Source: Bondarzewia mesenterica (Eukaryota > Basidiomycota > Agaricomycetes > Russulales > Bondarzewiaceae). Taken from it: a DNA stretch of 49,167 nt. Positions 1-10,906 of this stretch are shown piece by piece. Numbering within the stretch: the first letter of the stretch is position 1; each line of letters starts with the position of its first letter. Location: NCBI GenBank assembly GCA_004802705.1, contig SGPL01000231.1, positions 1 through 49,167 on the forward strand, in the 5' to 3' direction. The position numbers and the translations under genes were made by a program. The notes under the pieces are model-generated. The model was not told the origin of the DNA and did no database searches. It was given only the letters and a program-made list of their open reading frames with translations.

Positions 1-142
1 GAGTGCAGCGGTGTGCTGAAGCTCATTTAGAGGCGGAGATGAAAGAGGTAATGCACATTCAGAATATACAGCTGAGGGCGTGAACGAGAGGTTAGAATCA
101 GACCAAATGAAAGAGCGTCGGTGTCGGGGAGATGGAATCTCA

Positions 143-1492
143 TCATTTCCGATCTCCGGCGGCACATTTGCCAGCAGAATGCTGTGGTGATCTGCATTTG
201 AGGCAAATATGGGCATATCAGCATGTTCCACCATCAAATGGGCAGCGCCCCTCGTTCCAACATTTGCATGCTGACTTTTGTCGCTTGACTCGTGAATCCC
301 CTTTTCCAGTCCCAGCGGACGCATTAACCACTCCTGACCCAATGCTGCTTGTCCATTGCAGCCTAAGGTCATCGAAGGCCACGAAATCGTCGAGGGCGAG
401 ATGGCGGCAGCTTGCGACACGCGTGCGGATGGCTTTATCATACTGTATGATTCGGCCGTGGTACGAGGGATGAACGGCTGAGAATTGTCGGCTGACATGG
501 TCATAGTAACCGTTGAGCTCGGCGAGGCGATGGGGGAACACGAAGAGGTAAGCTCGTGCGACCTCGTTCCAGCAAGTGATCCATTCCCCTTGGCTTTGAA
601 CTGTTTTGGCTGGTACCATTGAGGGGAGTGTGAGCTCAACTCCACCGATTTTCTCTTTGTGGATTGCGGAGTAGGTTGTTGATGAGGAGGCGGTGAGGAT
701 TTGATCGAAATCAACGGCCTTCCCGGAGACGATATGCAACCACTCTGTATCCGGGAATGGTGGACAACCGGCAGTATTGACGATGGTGGACTTGACGAGT
801 TTTGGATCGCTCGCGAAGTTGGCGAGCAACACTCGAGTCTGCTCAAGAGACTCGGAAAGGGGTTTTGCGCCTCCTCGGTCCTCGATGAGCCATGGGCAAA
901 GGTCGAGGTTGACCCGGCGTCGATGTGATAGTTCCCCAAGGTCGTCGTTATCGGAGTCAGAGTCATGCTCGACCTCAATGAGACGGCGTTTGGTATGTGT
1001 GACGCTTCCTCCCCGCTCGACATTCGGCTGAGTAGATCCCCCTTTGTTTCCGTTCCGCTTTTCGACGTGCCCATTCCTACCCGACTCATTCGGTCGAGCA
1101 GGTGCGGCGCCCTCTGCAGTTCGGACAGCCCCTGAGCCGGAGGTGAGTGCCGCCGACTGTTGTCGTTCGAAGTTGTCCAGCATGTCGAGATAGGCGCCAA
1201 ATGACTGCTCGAAACTCTCCTGTGATAGGTTCTCCTGCGAGATGATGGATTGGAGTCTGATGATAGCAAGGGCCTTGGAGGTTTTGCCGGCCCTGAACCC
1301 CTGAACGACCTCGAAACACTTTCCCGACAATTCGCTTCCCGTCGTATCACCCGCGGGAGAGTCCGTGGGTAGACTGCGAATGGGCGAAGAGTCCTGCGAG
1401 CGGAGCGTTGGGGTTCGGGGTTGTTGCGCAGATGTCGGTAATGCGGACGCGGACTGTGGTTGGAATGAGTCCGAGCCATCTCCGGTCGACAT
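143..1492 (-). pseudogene. Gag-like retroelement protein with CCCH + CCHC zinc fingers, interrupted by one nonsense codon
   Basis: A 424-aa reading frame starts at 1492 and stops at TGA 218-220. It has a Ser/Pro/Thr-rich N-terminus, a helical middle (about residues 55-115), an acidic and basic linker (residues 165-195) and a globular part ending in CKCWNEGRCPF. Reading on in frame past the TGA gives 24 more codons, to a natural stop at 143-145. Those codons complete a CCCH finger (C-x7-C-x6-C-x3-H) and then a perfect zinc knuckle, CLKCRSPQHSAGKC (C-x2-C-x4-H-x4-C). The stop replaces the residue right after the third Cys of the CCCH finger and fits one CGA to TGA transition. Paired fingers at the C-terminus are typical of nucleic-acid-binding Gag-like ORF1 proteins of fungal retroelements. 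The matching polymerase ORF would lie left of the window, so the element class (DIRS-like or LINE-like) cannot be told. It is either a recent nonsense mutation or a base-call error. Confidence 0.65.
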
Positions 1493-1554
1493 TTGAGAGT
1501 TTGATCAAAATTCGATGTGTTAAGATGAGGTAGAACGAAACTCGTAACCCTGGA

Positions 1555-1642
1555 CAGAACGAAAACGCAACCTGTAGGTAAAACGGACAGAAAATGACTA
1601 GGGTGAACGAAAATGCGCACCTGGGCAGAACGAAAACGCAAC
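1555..1642. repeat. Pair of 17-bp direct repeats
   Basis: The 17-mer cagaacgaaaacgcaac occurs identically at 1555-1571 and 1626-1642, with related aacgaaaatgcgcac text between them. It lies just upstream of the gag-like ORF start (1492, minus strand), so it may belong to the leader of that element. No coding role is visible. Confidence 0.6.
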
Positions 1643-1746
1643 AAGGAGAATGTGCCGCGCACCTCCCCTGTTGAGCAGTCCGCCGCAGGCACGTGCATCA
1701 GGAGCGCCATGATGGGAAGGCGCATTGCGCTCACGGAGAGCTGGGG

Positions 1747-1820
1747 CTCGACGGAGAGCGAAAGCGTTTCGACGCGCTCGACGGAGAGCGAAAGCGCTTG
1801 GACGCGCTCGATGGAGAGCG
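1747..1820. repeat. 30-bp tandem repeat, about 2.5 units
   Basis: Units at 1747-1776 and 1777-1806 differ by only a few bases and a partial third unit follows at 1807-1820. Each begins ctcgacggagagcg. The array lies between the gag-like relic and the MYND gene, about 100 bp before that gene's proposed start. It could be a minisatellite in the MYND gene promoter or part of the retroelement leader. Confidence 0.75.
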
Positions 1821-1915
1821 CGTAGCGGGGATTCAACCGAAATGGCTCGGAGCTGGGACGTTTAAACCCTCTTAAACAGAGTTAAAGGTTCATTTGACGC
1901 ATCCCAAACTCACAA

Positions 1916-3643
1916 ATGGTAGCTGCAGGAACAGAAACACCACTTGCAAGTAACAGTGCCGTCTACAAGGAGTGGAACCGCATCAAAGACGATCCTTCGC
2001 TCCGTTGTTCTATTTTTCCCAAGCCAAGCTTATGCTTTGCTTGCTACCAGATTTGCAAGAATGTGAGTCCTGAGGAGCTCGATTCTGACGAAAATATATA
2101 ACGAATTTTTTTCGTCTTTTATTGGGGCACTCTAAAAGCCACAAGTATGCTCAGGATGCAAGGCGATCGTGTACTGCAGCGTGCGGTGTCAGCGCAAAGA
2201 CTGGAAAAACGAAAATGTCCCAGGCGGCTACATGGAAGGCCATAAATACCAATGCGCCAACCATAGGGTATGTTCATGCGTATGATTTCTCTTATTCTAT
2301 TCGTGATAATTGATGCATAATTTACCCCTCAGGAACATATGAAACGAAATCCCGAATTCAAAGCAATCCTTGATCAGTTCCCATGGGTCCAATACGATGT
2401 TCATAACATCTTTCACATAGAAATGGTCCTTGCGTCTCGCGGCCTTTTGGGCGAGGGCAGACGTGGGTTCGGGTACTGGGCAGAGCATGGCGGCAAGCGC
2501 GACTGTGCCTCCGCGTGTGCCGTATGCGAAGAGGCTCCATGGGCACCGCTCTCCGAAAAGGACGGGTGGAAGCTTCCCGACGACGAGATCCCCTGGTTAA
2601 ATTTTGAAGGAAGACCGGAATTAAAGCCTGCATTCCCTCCAAATTTCGAAGATAATTGGACTAGTTATTATGCGTGGCGAGGCATTCCACTGAAATCGCC
2701 TGCGGCGCTGCTGCTTCATTGGCCATTGGCAGTCTATCGATGCTTAGAGGAGCTTGGATTCGCCGAAAGGGACCGATCGAATGAGAAATTGCGGAGGAAG
2801 CTAAAGATTTACTATATTGGCGTCGAGGTGTGTCTTTCTTCTTTATCAATCATCTTTCTTCAATTATTGATCCGGAGCCAGCGTGAAATCAGTTTCTTGC
2901 CAATGCAAGTATATTTTCCTTTACCATCTATGATCTTTTTTTTTTATAGCTTGTCTCACCATTTGCCCCCCCCCCTCGCTAGCTATGGAGAACTCGCACT
3001 GCTCTTCCCAAACACCGATCTCGATCTTGTCATGTTCGGCCAACGTGCATATGACTCTGTCAGACGCGCAAAACGCGCCAGGCACTTGCTTTCGTCGCCT
3101 GAAGAGCCTTGTGTGTTTCAATACACAGCTCCTGCGTCCTGCGGCAGTGGTACCCTACGCATCACCTTGCACGGCTCGTCGGCCAACTATGATCCGTCAT
3201 CGTATTCCACCATCCCCCGTCCCGATGCAATCATTGGCCTTAATGCAGGCATGTCGTCATACCCTGCCTGGCTTCCCGTCTTTCTCTTTTCGTGTGAGCA
3301 CGCGATCCCGCTCGTGACGACGGACTACTCGGAGCAATCCATGGTAGACGACCACATTTTCATTCGGCAGCGCCTTGCGGCCGAGCAGATGCGCACGTTG
3401 TTGAGCCCAGGGATGGACTGGGTGCGCCAGGCGCTGGAGTTGAAGCGGAAGTGGGTCATCAACCAACTGATGAGGCCTGGCATGCGGGAGACGATGTTTT
3501 CCTACGCACCATTTGGGTACAACGGCTGGGTGCATGTTGTCACTTCGCGGAGAAATCGATCTGCGTCACAAGTAAGTCTTCGGCATCTGATCATCGTCTT
3601 TCGTACAGACCGTATGATCGATTCTCACTTCATTTATCAGTAG
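1916..3643 (+). CDS. MYND zinc-finger protein with MSS51-type C-terminal region
   Basis: Exon 1 is 1916-2062. A phase-0 intron (2063-2138, gtgagt...aaaag) joins CFAC to exon 2 (2139-2267), which carries CSGCKAIVYCSVRCQRKDW and a distal H/C pair. This is a canonical MYND zinc finger: C-x2-C-x9-C-x2-C-x4-YC-x3-C. Intron 2 is 2268-2332 and exon 3 is 2333-2827. Intron 3 (2828-2881, phase 0) joins YYIGVE to REISFLPM. Downstream are ELALLFPNTDLDLVMFG and a C-terminus with SYAPFGYNGWVH, as in the region shared with the yeast mitochondrial protein Mss51. A last intron (3572-3640, gtaagt) is followed at once by TAG 3641-3643. MYND proteins bind proline-rich partners; Mss51 itself is a mitochondrial COX1 translation factor, but many fungal relatives are uncharacterised. 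One joint is unresolved: after FLPMQ at 2908 a donor-like gtatat is seen, yet no AG restores the frame, so either 2909-2983 is translated or the sequence has an indel near the 10-C run at 2966-2975. Confidence 0.8.
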
Positions 3644-4244
3644 ATCAAGCGACCGAAAGCTGCATCAGGCTGAAGCTGTTGTGTTCTCTAACTTTCTCGA
3701 GGGCTTGTGACACGAGCATTGCGGGCAAGCGAAGTGTCGACATCTTTCTGCCCGGTCCACCTTTCGTTGTATCGCCTCCAACTCTTCGCGGGCTGTCCGT
3801 TCTTGTCCCGTTCTTCAGTCCGATCGACCGCGTCATGCACATTTTTTTTTCCGGCCAGGACGATTAGGGGCGAAGCGTCTTGTGTGGCAGGTCCTCCAAG
3901 TGCCTGTGACATGAACGCTCAAATATCATCCGTTGCTATCTAGTCGTAGTTACCTCCTTCGCTGTGTAGTCTTGTTTTCAACACCTGCTGTGAAAACCTG
4001 CTCCCGTACGAAGCCATCATTATTCGAAGTCGTTTTGGACAAAATTTGCCCAAAACATCTTTACCTAACTGCGGTTATTTCAGTTAGTTAGACGATGTCG
4101 CCAAATATCTTATGCCGAAAGCAGCACGGTATCATATTTGATGACCGAGATATGAATACAGTTTTTTTCGAGACTTGGCATCTCCCATCCTTCCACGTTT
4201 ACGACACGTTGTTCTCGCTGTGTAGAAACCAAAAAAACGGTACC
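3644..4244. other. Intergenic, convergent 3' ends of the MYND gene and CSE1
   Basis: No credible coding region. The MYND gene (plus) and CSE1 (minus) converge here, so both 3' UTRs and poly(A) sites should lie in these 600 bases. I see no repeat or RNA gene. Confidence 0.6.
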
Positions 4245-7200
4245 TTACAACGCATATCCCGCTGCAGCTAGTCCCTGCAAGAAGGATGGCACAACATCCT
4301 TATCTGCCGCCTCGACCCAGCCCCTCACTCTTCGATCCGCGCCGGCCAACCGCGACAGTTCGCGACCCACAAACTCACGCACGTCGCCAACGTGTGCGAC
4401 AGGGTCTCTGGGAGCAGATTCGGCGGCAGCGAGGCGCGTATACGCGGCTTGGTAGCCTGCAGACTGTTCTTCCAGGTCAATCGTGGTAAGGCCTGCATCT
4501 GCATCTTCCGTTGACTTTGTGGCGAGGTGCTTGGGTTCGGAGAAGAGCAGAGCTAGAGCTGTCAATGCTTTGGGCCTACGTCCAGAGTATGAGAGTTGTT
4601 CGGTTGAGTAGTATACCAGCTTACCATGCCTCCACGTTCGGTTCCTGTAACATGACCGAGCTCTGGGTCAACATACGTGTCAGGCCGACGGCAGCGACCT
4701 TGCGATCTTTTGGTTGGAGCTTCTGCACCTGCGGGATGACGAAATTTGCGCAAATCTGTGCCCACAGACTATGATGTATATTTCATAAGTAAAAAAGGCA
4801 TGACTGCGAAGCAGGGAAGACACGCACCCAGGTTGAATTTCTTCGACGGTTCGAATGACGTAGTCCGGCGTGAGCCCTTCCACATTGATCGCCATAGCGT
4901 ACATGAGAAAGTACACAAAGTGGTATACATAGTTGTCAGTTTTGCTGGTCTGCATACGTGTAAGCAAGGTGACAATGAGCGGTCGGAAATACTGCTGCAG
5001 ATCTGATCTATTACCGGAATAAGATCAGAATACATCACGTGTGAGGCAATTTATGATACAGAGTACTTACGGACGAATATTGAGCACAACAGCCCGCAAC
5101 AACTCAAATCCCCAAACGTCATTAAGCTTTGACGGTATGAGACGCTGCTGGACGACGGCGAGGACGCTCGTGAATTGTTCGGTTGCGACCATCTGCGCCG
5201 AGTCGCGCGCGAGGAAGGCCTGGAGCAACTTTACGAGTCCAGGAATACTGCCCTTCTGCTGCCAGATTGCCGGAGTGAGCAAAAATGGAAGCAACGAACG
5301 GTAGTCCGTCGGGACGCCTGAGTGCTGGTCAAGCATCTGCGCCAGAATCTGGAAGACGTATGGAATATATTCTGTGCCGAAGAGTGAGTCACGAAATCAA
5401 AACAGGTCAGAAATAGGAGCACTCACGATCTATGTCTTGTTGAAGGATAACAGTGAAGGGGCCAAAAAGCGTTTGCTCAAATGTGAGGACCGCGCTTGGG
5501 TTTGCAGGACCGATGAATCTGGAGCAGATATGAACTCTGATGAATGACCTCAAGATTCTGTCTCAAAACACATACCTGATGAGTGCCGATATGCTCTCGA
5601 AGATGTATTGATCGAATTGTGGGTTGCTAGGATTCTTAGATATGACGCCTAGGATAACCACTAGGCGTTGGAGTATCCGCTCGAATCCGTCTGCAAGTGT
5701 CTGGCGCGCAGTTAGAATGAGCCGCATAATACCTAAATTAGAGGTTTCGATACTGTTCGATGTTTCGCCACTGCCCAGAGGAAAAAGGGGACGCACAGCG
5801 CATGAGGAAGTCATTTTCGGCGACTTTTTCAGGAGTGGAGGCCGATTCGACTTTACCAAGAATCATATCGATGAGTTGTGGCGCAAATTCCCGAACATCC
5901 GTGGGAGTGAACCTGAATCATGTTGACAACGCAGTAAGGGGATGGAAGAGCAAAGCACTTACATTATGGTATTCCCTGAACGTATGAAGAGAATGCGATC
6001 GATGGCCACCGCGGCGTAAGTAGAGACGACAGTATTCTCTGAAGCCAGATGGCGAGTGAGGAGAGGGAGGACAGACATCAGTTGTTCTTTTGTCAGCTTG
6101 ATCACGACAGACAAAATCATTGTAAGCTTCGAAGGGATGGACAAGAAGAGCAACGTACCTGATTCCGGAAAACGTACAAGTATCGGATAGCGTCGACCTG
6201 AAGAACGGAATGAACGCTCCCCGGGTCTGCCTGCAAATCCTGGAAAATGTTATCACTGAAGAATTTGACGACATCAACCAGCAGGTTCGTCGACGTGACA
6301 CCAAACTGCAGTTGGTGTATGAGCGATTCTCAGGATCGAGAATTTCAAACATGCGTACCGTCGTTGCCGTCCGAATCGCGACATTTTCGAATAGATATAT
6401 TGCCGAATCCTTACTCTTCCATCCTTCATCACTCGCCTTCAGCCCCGAATAAGACTCCAATCCTCTCTGAATCCATTCTCCTACGACTTGCGTTGTTTCG
6501 GACTCAAAACCGCTCGCCACTAGAGCTCGTATGACATCGCCAGCGGCCTGGCGGGGGGGTCGCAATCTCGCTGACCGCCAGATCCCCGCGGATGAACTCG
6601 AGGGGAGAGTCCTCGAATATCTCGAGGTCGTGTTCGCGCAGGCCGACATTAGGAACAACGACGCCCTGAACAAGGCCGGAGATGGTATCACGGGAACCGA
6701 ATAGGTCCTTGTAGGACCCAGAGCGAATAGCGGTGGAAATAAAGCGGAGAGATTGGGAGACGAGCTGAAATGCAACATTAGAATTACGCGCAGGAGAGAT
6801 AATGAGGCGTACCGAATCATATGAGATACCAAGCTGTTTCCCACCGCCAACAAGCTCCCATATCGCGCGAACAAACACTTCGACTGAAGAGGATCTGGCA
6901 AGAACCTCCGGATAAAGTTTCGCATACATCTTTGTACAGCATTAGAACATCCAAATGATAGACATGAGAAGGAGGCTCACTTCGGCGATCTCCAGAATAC
7001 TTGTCCGGATTTTAGATGGGATTGACGGAGTGACTTCGTCTACCTATAAACAGGGATAGAGCTTCGATCTCATCGTCAGATGAGAGGAAAAGCGAAAAAC
7101 TCACATCTGTCCGAAGCTCCTGCGGATCCCAAGCCATCAACCTCATGAAATAGCCTGTATCTCTATCGAAAAATTCGTTGTGGCCATCCTCGAAGCTCGG

Positions 7201-7986
7201 GGACAAGTCCTGACATGTAAGGTCGTGGAATATCTCGACGAGAAGATATACTGTCTGTGAGATGGATCCAAGCACAGGCTGTGAAGGAGGAGGTGAAGAG
7301 AAGAGAAGCTGCATGGAAAGCTGAAAGAGTTGGAGGAAAGGCGGAGTGAATTTTTCAAGGACAAGATTAATGGTAGAGAACAGATCATCGGAACGAGACT
7401 GCGATCGCCAACGGGAGAAAATGGAGTGGGCTGTCTCAAGAACGCCAATGTTGATGTTGAAGTCTTCTACACTGAGCGATGCCACAAGTTGCTGTGCCCA
7501 GAATAAAAGAGCATCAGCAGTCGCTATATTTGAAGAGAGGAATCAGAGGCGCACGTCAATAAGGTCTGGCCATGCACTAGGGAAGTCTATCTCTGCGATC
7601 AAAGAAACTGATTCAGCTATCTGTGCACGTATGGCTTTATCTGAAGGGCTTGAGAGGGAGATCATGGCAGGAACGAGCTGCGATTTGAGAGAAACTTTGT
7701 CCTTCTCTGAGATCGGGGACTCATCCTGACAGATATGTTTGGCTGAAGTAGGATATGTGTGTAAAATATAACGGCGCACATCCTCCATCCATCTCATTTT
7801 GACCACATTCTTCAGATACACGCTCCCTGCCAATCGCACTGCGCGATCTTGAGCACCATTGAGGACGAGTTGGAGGAGATGGTTGACGAAAGCGGGCTGA
7901 AGACTATATCGTTGAAGAGATTGTTCTGATTGCTTTCTTGTCTGAGGGGATAGAGATGCGAGGAGGAGAGCTGGAATATCGGACAT
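4245..7986 (-). CDS. CSE1: Importin-alpha re-exporter (exportin-2, CAS/CSE1 homologue)
   Basis: Exons (minus strand): 7986-7555, 7491-7105, 7043-6981, 6929-6813, 6764-6359, 6305-6159, 6096-5963, 5912-5797, 5732-5576, 5518-5427, 5371-5071, 5007-4828, 4768-4625, 4575-4245. The 13 introns are 48-64 bp with GT-AG ends. The product is about 1001 aa, slightly longer than the usual 960-980. It begins MSDIPALLLASLSP. The importin-beta N-terminal domain lies within about residues 20-100 (AGSVYLKNVVKMRW). The Cse1 domain follows (NINIGVLETAHSIFSRWR, FHDLTCQDLSPSFEDG, RYLYVFRNQ), then the CAS C-terminal HEAT repeats (IPYVFQILAQML, GLVKLLQAFLARD). With RanGTP this protein carries importin-alpha back to the cytoplasm and is essential in yeast. 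Exon 5 (406 bp) has one base too many: the run of seven C (plus-strand 6553-6559) must read as six to join SEIAT to RQAAGDVIRAL. With that single correction the coding length is exactly divisible by three, so a sequencing error is more likely than gene death. Confidence 0.95.
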
Positions 7987-10646
7987 GATGAGGGACAAGA
8001 GATGAAACACAGATTCCAAAATCCACACAAAACAAAATCGGACGCGTTCCATACATGTGACCTTCATCACCGTTACTGTCACACCACGTGTTAGCGCGAC
8101 TGTGACAACTCTGAAGCGGCGCTGCGGCGCGTTCAATGACCTGCCAGCAGCGGGCGGCGCTGCGATAAACTCTGTACATTACAAAACGCAATTCTTTGAA
8201 CAACATGACTCAAAATCCCGGAAACATAGCAAGATGCTCTCCGACTGCGGGTGGTATAAGATTCGTCGGTTTCATCCATTCCCTTATGGGTTGGCATGTC
8301 TGGTATTTGCCCTAAGTACCCCAAGTTAGTACTTAAAAGCTGAGCGCTGATGGTGCGTCCAAGGGTGCTCGAAGTTGAACTCTTTCAATAGATATGTCAA
8401 TATGATCACATGTGATTGATCATCTCCATCCCAACAACTTCTTCGAGTCAATGCACGAGTGAGGCTGCCATCCAGACAAATCCAGGCTTTTCCATCATCC
8501 TACCATGAAATTCTGAGCTGACAACCTAAGCATTCTTGTATTTTAGATATGTCCAGTTACGCACTGGCAGGTTCTGGTGACAACATGTCGAGAGCTAAGA
8601 AGTTCTTAGTCTCCGTTGCTGACCTAACACAGAAGATAGTCGTTCTGTAAGAAGTTCTCTGAAATATGACAATGATCTACAGATCCGGATCAGAGCGCGA
8701 TGATGCTCTAAAACTGCTTCTGCAGCCAATACGATGTTCGATGTAGATTCACTCGCCCATTCAAATATGGGAGGTTCCCCAAGTATTGTGCTTGCTTCGG
8801 GAGCCTGGGTTGGCCTGGGTTGGATGGAGAGGCTTCGATGTGTGATGGCAATAGGCATTGCGATCGCACTATACGGCTGGGGTCGGCATTCGCGATGCAA
8901 GGATGATCAATATGTATGTAAGTGTAGCGAGGTTTGGATGTAAAGGAATCCGGCATTCTAAGTATACTGACACCGAGGCGATTGAAAATTGATGTTTACA
9001 GTATGCTGCGGGTCTTCCGGATGCGGTACTGTCCGAATTTCACTCACTCTTTGCTGGCCAGCCTGGCTAATTTCATCTCATCTAGATGGCAGTGGACCCA
9101 TAATTTTCTTGAGATTCGCACATCAGGCTGTTTGGCATCCTGAACCAATTCTCTGACTGCGGACCATTCATCACTGTCATCAACTATTCTTGTCTACCGA
9201 AGACTCTATTTCTTCCAACAAAACAGCGGTTGAGTATTTGGATTCCCCATACAATCTCAGCCTCGTTGGGTAATTTCCGCAGTCTCTTGAATGCCAAGGC
9301 TAACGAAAAGCTAATATTCTATCGGAAATCTCACCGCGTGCTACAATTGAAATCAAAACGGCCATCATTCTCGGTTCTGTTTCGCCCTATGGTCCATGTG
9401 GTGGGACTTCGACCGTGGTTGTGGTTCGGTGTTGCCGGCAATTAACCTTCCACTTCTTTGGCCCGAATCCTTCACAAGAAATTGAGAAAGCCGTGGAGTT
9501 AGTCTCTGACGTTGTTACAGTTGTCTTTGGCGACTTCTCGAACTGATGAACATTATAGTTCAGTGATGCGGAAAAAAACGAAATGGCGGGGATGAGAAGA
9601 ACGAGAAGGAGTGATCGTTAAGCTGAACAATACAGACCTGCGGATTTGTCAGGTGCATGCAGAGTTTCGACGGAACAGTGTCATGCGACGAGCCCGGAGC
9701 GTGACTTTTGCACCTAAGGTGGTTTGTGCAGTCTAACAATCGAGTCGAGTCGGCCGGCCTCTCACATGGTACTTGAGTTTGAGGGCTTGTTCTTAGTTTT
9801 CGAAATTTCAACCCTTGCTTATACTTCGTTCCCGGTACGTCCCACGCATTCAACGATCCTCATAATGTAACAGTACATACCATCCCTGAGGGTTTTCTTT
9901 TTTTTCATGTATGATGCCGTTGAACCACCTTCTATGTTCGAAGTTTGGTCTGTCGTCTGTGTATTCGACGTTTGGGCCAGGCATACTAACTCAACGCTAG
10001 TTTCGATCTTTTCCTCTGCCCCGCTGGTGCACTTTGAAGACGCCTCCCGACCTTTGGTTTCGGATCAGAGGTGAAGCAAAGCGGTGACCACAAGCGTCCG
10101 GCTATGGTAAGCCTCACAGACTTTATTCACTCTTTGGTTGAGTACGACGCCGCAATGGCTTGCTTGCCGTTTGGTTGTAGTCTCCTTCGACAAGACCATA
10201 GACGCAAGGCCGAGTTTCTTGAAGGTAGACATTGAAATGTAGTCTGGCTCTCATGGAACTGGCCATTGTGGAAATTGGCAGACTGAGGCAAATGCCAACA
10301 TACTCAATTGAAAACGAAGTCGAGGTCAAACAACATGGTATCAAAACGTTTCAACACGGAAAGTCTGTCAACATAGTCCCATTATCGAAAATCGAAAAAA
10401 GACAGTGAGGCTGAGGACAAAGAAGCGAACGGTTGATCAGAAAGAATGATCCAAGGAAAGCCTGTGACATGGTAAGAAATAGATTGATATCGAAAAGAAT
10501 GTCTTCATCAATTTTCTTCACACATCAATGATGGTCTTCTCTTCCTTTCACACTTGACAATGAAGTTGCTTCAGCTTAATCAATCACTAGTGGATGAGAA
10601 AAATCACGTACCCCCTCATTCTTATATGGAAGATGAAGACAATAAA
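7987..10646. other. Long gene-poor stretch, including the CSE1 upstream region
   Basis: About 2.65 kb with only short, overlapping, low-quality reading frames on both strands and no protein I recognise. The first few hundred bases (7987-8340) must contain the CSE1 promoter. The last bases, up to 10646, should hold the 3' UTR of the small secreted protein gene. Base composition is like the neighbouring genes, so this is not part of the AT-rich island. A gene with very short exons could be hidden here, but I could not support one. Confidence 0.5.
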
Positions 10647-10906
10647 TTAGGCGGCGACGGGCACAGGAGTCTGAGTCCAAACCACGGCCTCCGTGTTCGT
10701 CACAAAGTACGGGTATATGGGCGCGAGACTCTTGACAAGTCTAGTGGCCGTGACCACGGTCGGCGTAGCCGACGTCGAGCCAGAAGCATCCTGCGTGCTC
10801 AACGTCAGAGATGGCACAGAGACGCTGTTGCAAGCAAACTAACCGAGTCGGCGACCACGGTGGTAAGGAGAGCAAAGAATGGAACGAGGAGAGCGAGGAG
10901 CTGCAT
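10647..10906 (-). CDS. Small secreted protein, 68 aa, one intron
   Basis: Exon 1 (10906-10844) encodes MQLLALLVPFFALLTTVVA-DS, a textbook signal peptide with a likely cut after Ala19. A 53-bp phase-0 intron follows (10843-10791): donor gttagt, branch-site-like ctctgac near its end, acceptor gcag. Exon 2 (10790-10647) encodes 47 residues, begins DASGSTSATP, is rich in Thr/Val/Ala, and ends VVWTQTPVPVAA before TAA. There are no cysteines in the mature part. Neither exon is long enough to stand out as an ORF, but joined they give a clean open frame with an N-terminal secretion signal. I do not recognise a named family; short Thr/Ser-rich secreted proteins of this type are frequent in Agaricomycetes, some as GPI-free wall or effector-like proteins. 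Its function is unknown. The splice model is inferred from sequence only. Confidence 0.5.

Noticed and set aside
6765..6812. Reading through the 48-bp stretch as coding in CSE1
   Set aside because: The stretch is open, but it has gtacgc...ttcag ends and adds 16 residues absent from the family, so it is an intron.
8595..8956. Overlapping frames on both strands as a gene between CSE1 and the secreted protein
   Set aside because: Neither strand shows a domain, splice partner or signal peptide; the overlap suggests chance open frames.
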